Shown here: piece after piece, positions 1 through 8,900 of the stretch | How the letters are laid out: each line of letters begins with the position of its first letter | Numbering within the stretch: the stretch's first letter is position 1 | NCBI RefSeq assembly: GCF_014651075.1 | Contig: NZ_BMWE01000001.1 | Span: 682,001-746,000 of the forward strand | Length of the DNA: 64,000 nucleotides | Direction: 5' to 3' | From: Streptomyces djakartensis | GTDB taxonomy: Bacteria; Actinomycetota; Actinomycetes; Streptomycetales; Streptomycetaceae | Position numbers and translations under genes: made by a program | Notes under the pieces: model-generated | The model's input: the letters and a program-made list of their open reading frames with translations, nothing else | Told to the model about the DNA's origin: nothing | Databases searched by the model: none

Positions 1-188
1 AGCATTCCCCTGCGGGAGTAAGGGCGCATGGCATCCCCGTTCGTCACGTTCTCTGGTGGTCACCCAGTCAGAGGACGCGACGAACGAGGAGGTTCCGTCG
101 AAACTTGCAGATTCCGTAACGAAGCGATCAGAGGTGAACAGAAAGGGCTTACGCGACCCGGGTGCGCCTCACGCGACCGGCGTGCGGC
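1..188. other. left window edge, no supported gene
   Basis: Bases 1-188 are less GC-rich than their surroundings. Two short overlapping frames start at 28 and 56 on the plus strand, but both run on into the antisense of the histidine phosphatase and resemble no family I recognise. The terminator or 3' flank of the phosphatase gene (which ends at 189 on the minus strand) probably lies here. Confidence 0.4.
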
Positions 189-887
189 TCAGGCGCCGAA
201 CGCCTTGGCCTGCCCCTTCACCGGCTTGGCCCCGGCGAGGAGATGCGCCGGGACGAGATCGCGGGCCGGCTCGCTGTAGCCGACGGAGACGATCCGGTCA
301 CCCTGGTACGTGAACGTCGTCAGCGACGCCAGCGTGCACTGCCGCTTGCGCGGATCGTGCCACAGCCGCCGCCGCTCGACGTACGACCGCACGATCCAGA
401 TCGGCAGCTGGTGGCTGACCACGACCGCCTCGTGCCCCCGGGCCTTGTCCTTCGCCGCGCTCAGCGCGTTCATCATCCGTACGACCTGGTCGACGTACGG
501 CTCGCCCCAGGACGGACGGAACGGGTTGACCAGGTGCCTCCAGTTGCCGGGCTTGCGCAGCGCCCCGTCCCCGACGCCGAACGTCTTGCCCTGGAAGATG
601 TTGGCGGCCTCGATCAGCCGCTCGTCGGTGGCGAGATCCAGCCCGTGCGCCTTGGCGATCGGCTCCGCCGTCTCCTGCGCCCGCTCCAGCGGGGAGGCGA
701 CGACATGGGTCACATCACGGTCCGACAGGTGCTCGGCGACCCGGTCGGCCATCCTGCGGCCCAGCTCGGAGAGGTGGTAGCCGGGCAGCCGCCCGTAGAG
801 GATGCCGTCCGGGTTGGCCACCTCGCCGTGCCGCATGACGTGGACGACGGTGATGTCGCCGTTGCCGCCGCTGTTCCCGCCGCTCAT
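189..887 (-). CDS. histidine phosphatase family protein (phosphoglycerate mutase-like)
   Basis: A 232-aa cytoplasmic protein of the histidine phosphatase superfamily, which removes phosphate from small molecules or proteins through a phospho-histidine. The family signature R-H-G-E is at residues 19-22, with the phospho-accepting His at 20. A second catalytic His sits in VVSHQ near residue 158. Length fits a single-domain member. The start ATG overlaps the hemL stop as ATGA, so the two genes are translationally coupled and probably form one transcript. The true substrate cannot be read from the sequence; the hemL pairing is suggestive only, and a role in heme synthesis should not be assumed. 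Confidence 0.85.
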   Translation of the reverse strand: MSGGNSGGNGDITVVHVMRHGEVANPDGILYGRLPGYHLSELGRRMADRVAEHLSDRDVTHVVASPLERAQETAEPIAKAHGLDLATDERLIEAANIFQGKTFGVGDGALRKPGNWRHLVNPFRPSWGEPYVDQVVRMMNALSAAKDKARGHEAVVVSHQLPIWIVRSYVERRRLWHDPRKRQCTLASLTTFTYQGDRIVSVGYSEPARDLVPAHLLAGAKPVKGQAKAFGA

Positions 888-2200
888 GCCGTGGCCTCCG
901 CGGCCGCTCGGGCCGCCGCCGGGAGGGCGTCGGCGATCCGCTGCACGGCCCGCTCGTCGTGCGCGGTGGACACGAACCAGGACTCGAACGACGACGGCGG
1001 CAGGTAGACGCCGTCCGCGAGCAGCGAGTGGAAGAAGGCGGTGAAGCGGAACGACTCCTGCGCCTTGGCGTCCTCGTAGTTCCGCACCGGACGGTCGGTG
1101 AAGAACACGGAGAACATGTTGGAGGCGGTCTGCAGCCGGTGCGCGACGCCCTCCTTGGTCAGGGCGTCGGTGACGAGGCCCTGGATCTCCTTCGACACGG
1201 CGTTGACCTTGTCGTAGGCGGCGTCGTCGAGGAGGCGCAGCTGGGCGAGCCCGGCCGCGGTGGCCACCGGGTTACCGGAGAGCGTGCCGGCCTGGTAGAC
1301 GGGCCCGGCCGGGGCGAGGTGCGCCATCACCTCCGCCCGCCCGCCGAAGGCGGCGGCCGGGAAGCCGCCGCCCATGACCTTGCCGAAGGTCATGAGGTCG
1401 GGGACCACGCCGTCGATCCCGAACCAGCCGGCGCGGCTGGTCCGGAAGCCGGTCATGACCTCGTCGGAGATGTAGAGGGCGCCGTTCTCGGCGCAGAGGT
1501 CCTTGAGCCCCTGGTTGAAGCCGTCCGCGGGCGGCACGACGCCCATGTTGCCCGGGGAGGCCTCGGTGATCACGCAGGCGATCTCGCCCGGGTGGGCGGC
1601 GAAGGCGGCCCGCACGGCGTCGAGGTCGTTGTACGGCAGGACGACGGTGTCACCGGCCTGCGCGCCGGTGACGCCCGGGGTGTCGGGCAGCGCGAAGGTC
1701 GCGACGCCACTGCCGGCGGCGGCGAGCAGTGAGTCGACGTGCCCGTGGTAGCAGCCGGCGAACTTGATCACCTTGGCGCGCCGCGTGAACCCGCGGGCGA
1801 GCCGGATGGCGGACATGGTCGCCTCGGTCCCGCTGGAGACGAGCCGCACCTGCTCCAGCGGCGCGACCCGGGCGACCATCTCCTCCGCGAGCGCGACCTC
1901 GCCCTCACCGGGCGTGCCGAAGGACGTGCCGCGGGAGACGGCGTCCTGTACGGCGGCGATCACCTCGGGGTGCGAGTGCCCGAGGATCATGGGCCCCCAG
2001 GAGCACACGAGGTCCACGTACTCCCGCCCGTCGGCGTCCGTCAGATACGGGCCGGTGCCGGACACCATGAACCGCGGCGTGCCGCCGACCGCGCGGAAGG
2101 CCCGCACCGGCGAGTTCACGCCACCCGGTGTGACGGCCGCCGCACGGTCGAACAGAGCCTGCGAGGCCGGTGCTTCATACGGATATGCCAGTTCGCTCAT
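884..2200 (-). CDS. hemL: glutamate-1-semialdehyde 2,1-aminomutase
   Basis: HemL converts glutamate-1-semialdehyde to 5-aminolevulinate, the second step of the C5 heme pathway, using pyridoxal phosphate in the cytoplasm. The 438-aa protein has the normal family length. It opens with the NSPVRAF motif of GSA aminomutases and carries [11 protein letters not shown] near residue 273, whose Lys binds PLP. The ATG at 2200 is the natural start, since upstream there is only non-coding sequence. It is followed with a 4-base overlap by the phosphatase. The partner genes hemA, hemC, hemD and hemB are about 50 kb to the right rather than adjacent. Confidence 0.96.
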   Translation of the reverse strand: MSELAYPYEAPASQALFDRAAAVTPGGVNSPVRAFRAVGGTPRFMVSGTGPYLTDADGREYVDLVCSWGPMILGHSHPEVIAAVQDAVSRGTSFGTPGEGEVALAEEMVARVAPLEQVRLVSSGTEATMSAIRLARGFTRRAKVIKFAGCYHGHVDSLLAAAGSGVATFALPDTPGVTGAQAGDTVVLPYNDLDAVRAAFAAHPGEIACVITEASPGNMGVVPPADGFNQGLKDLCAENGALYISDEVMTGFRTSRAGWFGIDGVVPDLMTFGKVMGGGFPAAAFGGRAEVMAHLAPAGPVYQAGTLSGNPVATAAGLAQLRLLDDAAYDKVNAVSKEIQGLVTDALTKEGVAHRLQTASNMFSVFFTDRPVRNYEDAKAQESFRFTAFFHSLLADGVYLPPSSFESWFVSTAHDERAVQRIADALPAAARAAAEATA

Positions 2201-2725
2201 GACCTGCGACTTCTCCGACCTTCTCCGACCTCGTCGGAATCCGGGGGTGAGGGACCTGTTCAGGGTAGGACAGGGAAGAAGAAAGAAGGGACGGCCGAGG
2301 TGACCGGCCCGGCATCCGGGCGGCGATCGCCGGTCGTCTGCGAGACTGGACCCGAATCACGCAGCTCAAACGGTCCACCGTGGTCGGAGGCTGCGAAGAT
2401 CCTGCGGTCAGATGATTCAGCGCACGTTTCGGCGGGCGGCCGCGGGGGAGGTCACTGACACGATGATCGGGTTGCGCGGCGGGGGCGACGCGTCCTAGAA
2501 AAGCAGTCGGGTGGAGATATGCATCGCGGTGGCGGACTGGGCGAGGGGACTGATGACCTGGGTCCTCGACGTGCCAGGCGGGGAAGGCACCGGCGCGAGG
2601 CGGAGGACACGCAGGAGACACGTCGGCCACAGGGTGCACCGAGTGAACCGGAGCGGCTCGACGGACGTACTGAACGTCGAGTGGACGATCTTCGGGCCGG
2701 GAGCAGGAATGGTGGTCGGGTGGGG
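2201..2725. other. intergenic region between hemL and the 2726 gene
   Basis: About 525 bases separate two divergent genes. The region holds a perfect 10-bp tandem repeat (TTCTCCGACC at 2211-2220 and 2221-2230) just upstream of hemL, which may mark its leader or promoter. Several frames are open on both strands, including one in frame with the 2726 gene from an ATG at 2519. Their low-complexity Arg/Gly composition does not look like real protein. No RNA gene recognised. Confidence 0.4.
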
Positions 2726-3157
2726 GTGACGTACAAGTACTTCGGCGCGCCGGACGGCGCCACCGCGGCCCGCGTCCCGATCTCGATGCGTCCGGAGGAG
2801 CTCGGCGGCGACGAGCTCGGCATGAACGGCATGTTCACGAAGATAAAGCCGGAGACCATGGCCGCGATGGTCCTGACGGGCATCGAAGGCGTCCCCCTGC
2901 ACAAGGTGCCGCCGCTCGAACTGGTCGTCCTGCACCCCGACTACGCGGTGGTCAAACTCCCGATGACCGTCGTCGACCCCCTGCGGGGCATCGGCGAGGA
3001 GGCGGTGGGCGCGGCCGCCTTCATCTGGTCGACGGTCCCGGACCGGGGCGGACCCCGGGACGCGTTCAACGTGTACCAACTGCTGCACGAGTGGCAGGAC
3101 TTCTCGCACCGGCTGCATGAGGCGGGGCATCAGCCTTATTGCCTGGTGTGGCCCTGA
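2726..3157 (+). CDS. conserved hypothetical protein
   Basis: A 143-aa protein starting at a GTG (MTYKYFGAPDG...). A GTG six bases earlier (2720) is also possible. The frame is open further upstream, but composition turns Arg-rich there, so the upstream part is judged non-coding. I recall proteins like this as conserved in streptomycetes, with no known function. No signal peptide, membrane helix or catalytic motif is evident. Its 3' end matters: the last 76 bases recur at 11754-11829 with the same encoded ending (EWQDFSHRLHEAGHQPYCLV then WP), which suggests that the 3' end served as an integration or recombination site for the island that follows. Confidence 0.7.
   Translation: MTYKYFGAPDGATAARVPISMRPEELGGDELGMNGMFTKIKPETMAAMVLTGIEGVPLHKVPPLELVVLHPDYAVVKLPMTVVDPLRGIGEEAVGAAAFIWSTVPDRGGPRDAFNVYQLLHEWQDFSHRLHEAGHQPYCLVWP
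3082..3157 (+). repeat. 76-bp direct repeat, left copy (3' end of the 2726 gene)
   Basis: This copy is the genuine end of the hypothetical gene including its TGA. The second copy at 11754-11829 differs at only a few bases, and the differences are synonymous: a Ser codon is TCG here and AGC there, and an Ala codon is GCG here and GCA there. The pair brackets about 8.6 kb, as attachment-site duplications do around islands inserted into gene 3' ends. Confidence 0.85.
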
Positions 3158-3305
3158 ACTGGGCTTCCTGTGGATCGGGCGGGGTCTTCGGGCATCGCCC
3201 TTTTTGGTGCCGCGGCGGGCGCGAGTTTCCTGAATGAACGCTCCCGTGTTTCCTCAGTGAACTTTCTTCGCCGGGGGCCACCCTGGTGTTCAGACTCGTG
3301 CCGGG

Positions 3306-3859
3306 TCAGCGCACCGTGCTGACCATCGGTTCCAGCAACTCCAGCGCCTCGTCCCAGCGGAAGAGATCCGCCGCGCCGCCAGCCCTCGGCCGGTGCGGTT
3401 CGCAGGAACCGATCAGGACCCCCATACCCCGCAGCCGGTCCAGGCTCTGCTGGTAGGCGGGGTGGGCAGCCTGGGCGGAGTTCAGGTAGGGCAGTGCCAC
3501 GGTCGGGATGCCCATGCCGTACGCCTCGCACAGGATGCCCAGGGCGAGGGTGTCGGAGATCCCGGCGGCCCACTTGTTGATCGTGTTGAAGGTGGCGGAG
3601 CCACGGTGATCGCGTCCGCCGGGGGCAGTGGGCGCGGGTCTCCCGGTGAACGCCAGGCGGAGCGGATCAGGTAGCCGGCCTGTGCCTCGATCGCCGTGGC
3701 GTCGATGAAGCCAAATCCCTGCGGTGTGGCGATGACGCCAACATCCCAGTTCGCCTCCTGGGCGGCTGTGATCAGCTTGCCGACGTCACAGGCCACCCCC
3801 GCCGCGCACACGACGACGTACAGGAAGGGCTTCTTGTCCGGGGCGGTCGGTTCGGTCAC
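3306..3859 (-). pseudogene. flavoprotein (PPC decarboxylase-like), frameshifted
   Basis: The N-terminal part reads from a GTG at 3859 (MTEPTAPDKKPFLYVVVCAA...) to about 3600. The rest continues in the adjacent frame down to 3306 (...SAQAAHPAYQQSLDRLRGMG...). Conceptually joined, it is a roughly 180-aa flavoprotein of the phosphopantothenoylcysteine decarboxylase-like family (FMN-binding Rossmann-like fold), with the PADAITVAP segment at the break. One base appears to be missing near 3600, where the codons for Pro-Ala-Thr should be. The start lies only 14 bases from the head-to-head serine hydrolase fragment, leaving no room for promoters. Probably a decaying gene; a sequencing error in a C-rich run is the alternative. 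Confidence 0.75.
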
Positions 3860-3873
3860 GCGGGGACTCCCAG

Positions 3874-4808
3874 TTGGCGGCTGAAGCGGTCCTCGACCCC
3901 GACGAGCCGGACGTGCCGATGCGCACCGACACCGTCTTCGACGCCGCCAGCCTCACGAAAATCCTGGCCGTCTGGTCCTCCATCGGCGCCTTGTGGGAGC
4001 ACGGAATCCTCGACCTCGACCAGCGGCTCGGCAGCTTCTGGCAGGAGGTCACCGGACACCCACTCGGATCCGTCACCGCCCGGCAGCTGCTGACGCACAC
4101 CGCCGGCGTCCCACTGCGAGCCCAGCTGAAGAACCTCTACGGCACCAAGCCGGACGACATCCGCCGCGGCGTACTGCACGAGCCACTCCACCGATCACCC
4201 GGCGAAGCCGTCGAGTACACGGACCGGGCCGCCCTCATCCTCGGCTACCTCGCCGAACACCTCTCCGGCCAGCCCTTGGACCAACTGGCCACCGCCCGCA
4301 CCTGGCACCCGCTGGGGATGACTGGCACCCGCTTCGGCCCCCTGACCGCCGACCTCGCCGCCCGCTGCGCTCCCACCGAACTCGACCAGAACACCGACAC
4401 CCACCTCAAGGGAGTCGCCCACGACTTCTCTGCCCGCCTCCTGGGAGGCGTCTGCAGCATCGCAGGCGTCTTCACCGTCCTCGACGACCTCGCCGCCTTC
4501 CTCCGGTACATGCTCGCCCCTGCCGCTTCCCAGTTCCGGGCTGGTTTCGGGAGCGAGTGGATCACCCACTCCCTGACGCTCCAGACGGGCCAGCTTCAAC
4601 CCGCTCGTGGCCTGTTCTGGCATCCCACCCCCGGCGCGACCGCCCACGAGGACATCTGGGTCCATTACGGCTTCACCGGCACAGGCATGTGGATCTCCCC
4701 ACCAAGGACCGCTGGGCGGTGCTCCTAACCAACAAGCTCTACTACACAAGGGATCGTGGGCCATTGACCGAGGTTCGCAACACCTTCCGTGAACTCGCCT
4801 TCAACTGA
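3874..4808 (+). pseudogene. serine hydrolase (beta-lactamase family), N-truncated and frameshifted
   Basis: A class C beta-lactamase/DD-peptidase-like serine hydrolase. The S-x-x-K active-site motif (SLTK, in FDAASLTK) is only about 30 residues from the first possible start (TTG at 3874). The Tyr of a Y-x-N-like motif appears as EYTDRAALILGYL. The family normally has some 20-30 more N-terminal residues, so the 5' end looks lost at the junction with the flavoprotein. Near 4700 one base is missing: the frame from 3874 stops at 4728, while the expected C-terminus (DRWAVLLTNKLYYTRDRGPL...) runs in the next frame to 4808. The gene is therefore probably non-functional. Confidence 0.75.
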
Positions 4809-5005
4809 TGCGTCAAAGCGATATCCGGGCCGAATTCTGACACCCACCCTCGATCAGCCTCGTCAACAACGCTTCAGGCCAATACAGCTAGGTTTCGAAA
4901 ATTGGGCATTTCAGGCGACGCGTCAATCTACGACGCGGGTATCGCGCACGCGGCATTAGTGTCATTCCGTGCTTCTCCGCCCACGTTGGATCGGACACCG
5001 GCGGT
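4809..5005. other. AT-richer spacer, no gene seen
   Basis: About 197 bases of noticeably lower GC than the surroundings lie between two genes converging on it. No clear hairpin with a T-run, RNA gene or long protein-like frame was found. The composition fits foreign or decayed sequence inside the island. Confidence 0.35.
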
Positions 5006-5968
5006 TCAAGTGCCTGCCGTTGTTGTCCCGCCCGAACGGCGACGAGCGACAGTGGCCGGCGTTGGGCGTGGTGCGGAGGCATTAGGATTGCGACCATGAC
5101 CTCGTTCTGTGGGCGCACGCGGAGTAGGCGGTGCAGGAGGCGCTGCCGCCGTCGCCGCGAGATCGTTTAGCGTGGCATTCACCACCGGCCAGCACATGTC
5201 GAGCGTGTCGCGATTCGGGCTGTGTCCGGTCCGCTTCTCCGCCAGGGGATGGACGAGATTCCTGTAGTGCCGGACAAGCTCCGAGGCGAGTTTGGCATCA
5301 TGCTCGATCCATTTGTTCTCGTACGCGAAGTCGACGAAATCATTCAGCCCCATGTTCCGCATCGGCTTCGGCATGCGTACGCCTGCGGCGCGGACCTGCG
5401 CGGCATGCGCGAGCACCCCCTCCAGGAGACTGCCCAGCATGATGACCGCCGACGTATAGGCGCCGTGCTCGTAGCAGGTGCGTGCCTCGTCCAGTCGGAG
5501 TTGCACGGTAGCGGCGAGTTCCGGGTCGCTCACCACCTCCGTCACGGAGACCTTCAGCTCCACACGCGGCAACTGCTGCCGTACTTCGTCCTCGAAACCG
5601 GGTTCGCAGCGGACAAGGACCGGCTGGCCTCCTTCCTCACCGATCCGGCGCCCGTCGAGCACAAGTATCTCGTTGAGCCGCTTCAACGTGGCGTGGTACT
5701 CCTGCTGCTGGTTGTAGTACTCAAGGCGATTCGCCAGGCGAAGGACGGCTCGCTTGGCGTCGTCCGTACCGTCCCCCTGTCGCTCCCTGAGGAGATGCAA
5801 GGCCCACTTGTGCCGCGGTGTGCTGTCGTACTCCGGAACGTCGTCCCACCCCGCACGCTGGAAGAACGCGGCTATCTCGTACCCCTTCCGGTAAAGCAGC
5901 GGCGTCTCGTCCCCGCAGATCAGGTGGGCAATCTCCGTCAGCGTGCTGTCGTCGAAAATCTCGTTCAC
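5006..5968 (-). CDS. Abi_C / HEPN-like protein coupled to the helicase
   Basis: A 320-aa protein starting at a GTG (MNEIFDDSTLTEIAHL...), whose first base is only two bases from the helicase stop region (TGATGTG), so it is translationally coupled. The C-terminal half (LDEARTCYEHGAYTSAVIML and GSLLEGVLAHAA) resembles the abortive-infection C-terminal domain (Abi_C) and related HEPN-like helical domains. A candidate HEPN signature RHYRNLVH lies near residue 245, fitting R-x4-6-H RNases. The N-terminal ~120 residues are helical and unidentified. The last ~50 residues are Pro/Arg/Thr-rich and probably disordered. Pairing with a helicase-nuclease points to an anti-phage toxin or effector role, by inference. 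The family call is from pattern only. Confidence 0.65.
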   Translation of the reverse strand: MNEIFDDSTLTEIAHLICGDETPLLYRKGYEIAAFFQRAGWDDVPEYDSTPRHKWALHLLRERQGDGTDDAKRAVLRLANRLEYYNQQQEYHATLKRLNEILVLDGRRIGEEGGQPVLVRCEPGFEDEVRQQLPRVELKVSVTEVVSDPELAATVQLRLDEARTCYEHGAYTSAVIMLGSLLEGVLAHAAQVRAAGVRMPKPMRNMGLNDFVDFAYENKWIEHDAKLASELVRHYRNLVHPLAEKRTGHSPNRDTLDMCWPVVNATLNDLAATAAAPPAPPTPRAPTERGHGRNPNASAPRPTPATVARRRSGGTTTAGT

Positions 5969-5969
5969 A

Positions 5970-8900
5970 TCAGGCCCCTTCGAGAGAGAGGGACGCATCC
6001 TCATCGAGCATGGCGTCGAATTCATCGGTGGTGAGGTCGGCATCGTCCATCTCGATTGGGGCCCAAGTGCTCCCCGAGTCCCCCTGGGCCTCCTCGGTGG
6101 CTCCGGGTCGGATCCCCAGAGCGTCAAGGCGCTTCCACAACGGAGTCAGTGAATCCTCCGGAGACAGGGCGAACTCGCTGCTGCGTATGCGCCAGAACTG
6201 CCAGCCTGCCCGGCGCAGCTCCCGCTCCCGCTCGTAGTCGTCACGGATCTGGTCAGGGGTGGAGTGATACGGGCTGCCGTCGCACTCCACAGCGAGGCGG
6301 CCCGTCTCTCCAACGACGACGAGGTCGATGCGTTTGCCGCTGACTTTCCACTGGGGGACGACGTGATAGCCGCGTTCCTTGATCCTACAGAAAACCTGCT
6401 GCTCGAAGAGCGAGTCGAACGGCTCGCACTGCTCGTCGGAGGAAACGGCGGAAAGGCCGGGAGAGGTGCCCTGAAGTTCCGGGGGCGCCTGCATATAGGT
6501 GAGCAGGGAGTGGCGCAGGTCCCTGCTGCGCAGCTGGTCCGGTGTGACAGAGGTGAACAGCCACATCTGGTCGCGGGCCCGGCTGGCGGCCACGTTGAAC
6601 CGCCTTCCGTCACCCTGGCCGGTCAGGGCCCGGGTGTTGTCGGCGTCGACGACCAACGAGAGCAGGATGACATCCCTTTCGTCTCCCTGGAACTGTTCGG
6701 CCGTGCCGACACGTATGTTGTGCCGCTCCTGGATCGTGGAGTCGATCCGCGTGTCGATGAGACTCTCCAATAGCCTTGTCTGGTGTCCGGAACGGAGCAC
6801 GATGACTCCGAAACTCCGTTTCGCGTACGCTTCGTCTTCCGCAAGTTCCTGCAACTTAGCGACGATGAGTTCGGCCTCGGGCCTGTTGACCAGGGTTTCT
6901 CGCCGCCCCTCGCAGCGACCTTCTTGCACATGAACGACTTCAAGGGGCCGCAGCCGGTCCGCTCCGTACTGCCGCAGCGGCACGAGTTCGTTGTCGGGAT
7001 AGAACTGGGCGGAGGACCACTTGATGATCTCCGGCATACACCGGAAGTGCTCGGTGAGCCGGATCGTCTCGCTGAAGCGCGCGGACAGCAGGTCGTAGAG
7101 GTTGGACTTGGGGCTGAGTCCGTCCCGCTGCCAGTCGGTGAGATGGGGCAGGAGTGAGTCGAGGAGTTCGTTGAGCCGCTCGTGCTTGCCGCCTGTGTAG
7201 AACGGGACACACTGCTTGTCGTCACCCACGACGATGATCCTCGGAGCGAGCCACAGCAGCATCAGACCGTCCAGACCGACCTGGCTCGCCTCGTCCACGA
7301 TGACGACGTCGAAGGCGTCCGGCTCGGGATCGATCATTTCGGCCACCTGTTTGATCGGCATGACCCATGCCGGAACCGCGGCACGCGCGTCACGCATCGC
7401 GGAACGGGCGGCCTTCAGGTGCCGCTTGCCAAGTGCCGTCATTCCCTTGCCTGCGTTCGCCATGGCCGACGCGTAGGCACTCAGCGCCTGCTTCTGTCCG
7501 GCCGTCATCCGGTCCAGGCAGTGGTACAGCGCCCGGTCGGCCGCCAGTTGGGTCACCGTTCTCCGCAACTGCGTCTCAGTTGCTTCCAATTCACCTTCCA
7601 GCTTGGCTTCCCTGCCTGGTGCCAGCATCGAGTCCTGGAAGGTACGCGCTTGCCGCCATGCCCAGGCTCCATCCAGGTTTACAAGGCGGGTCTCCCACGC
7701 CGACTCGGTCGGGGACTCGGCGAAGCGCCGGGCCAGTTCGGGGTGGTCCTCGGACAGTCGGTCCAGGAGTTTGCGAGCCTCCCGGCGATCGGCCTCACGG
7801 TGGAACGCCTCGGTCAGCGAGTCGATCGCGGACGTGTACGCCCGAGGATCACGGGCGGTGACAGCACGGTGCACCTCTGCCAGTTCGGCCACTCCGCGGG
7901 CATCGGGTCGCGGCAGCTGCTCGGAGATGGACCGCAGCCTCTCCTCCGCCTCACGGGCACGGAGCAGCCGTTCCGCACCGTTCGCCGACGTACGGACGTC
8001 GTCCCACTGTTGTGCCGTCCGAACCGTGGCCCTGATCCGGGCCTTGAGCAGGACTTCGTGCAGCGTACGCACGGATTGGGTGAACCCGTCCACCGCGCGG
8101 AGCGTCGGCACCCTGTCCAGCAGCTCCGACAGAGCCACCTGCGTGGAGCCCTCGGCCTCGGGCGCGTCAACGCTCTTCCAGCGCTCATTCAGCTGCCGAA
8201 CGCATTGGCGTGCCGCCAGATGAGCCACCAACGCGGAAATCTCGTCCGGTGTGCTGGGCAGCCGCCCATCCACCCGGCAGTCCCGCAGAAAGGCTTGGGC
8301 CTCCTTCTGGACCGGCTTGGGGGCGAACTTGCGCAGCTTGCCGCCTGCACGCAAGTACTGTTCGAGGTCCTTCCCGGCGGCGATGAGACGTGATTCCTCG
8401 GCAAGCGCCACGGCGGGTACGTCGAGCACGGCGAAGGGCATGTGCTGAAGCACGCTTTGCACGTCCTCGGCACGGGCGGACGCCTGCCGCACTCCCTCCC
8501 ACAGCTGCTGCCGCCGGCCTGCCATTCCGTCCTGTAAGGCGCGCGTGGTCCACTCCTCGGGCGGCCAGGCGGCAGGGTCACCCGGCAGTCCCTCGCTCTG
8601 CAGCGCGTGTTCCGCCGCGTCCAGCAGACCGACCAGTGTCGCGATCAACTCTTTCCCGCAGTCTGCGAGTTCGAGGGCAAGTGTGTCGGAAGCCGACGCA
8701 GCACAGGCACATACAGCGGCGTCCAGGGCGTTGACCGCTTCTTCGAACAGCACGGGTGCGACGAAGTCCGCGGGGTCCGGGCAGCGGGGGGCATGCTCGT
8801 CCAGTACTCCGGCCCCGTGCCGGGACACCAGACCCAGCAGGCGCTGGGCCTCGTCCTGGCTCAGCGAAGGTTCGCGCGGTGCCGAGGCGGGCAGAGCGGG

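Noticed and set aside
28..313. Small frames at the left edge as a gene
   Set aside because: They overlap the histidine phosphatase antisense, have no clear family and change composition where the overlap begins.
2519..2725. N-terminal extension of the 2726 gene
   Set aside because: Arg/Gly-rich, unlike the rest; GTG at 2726 (or 2720) gives a normal-looking start.
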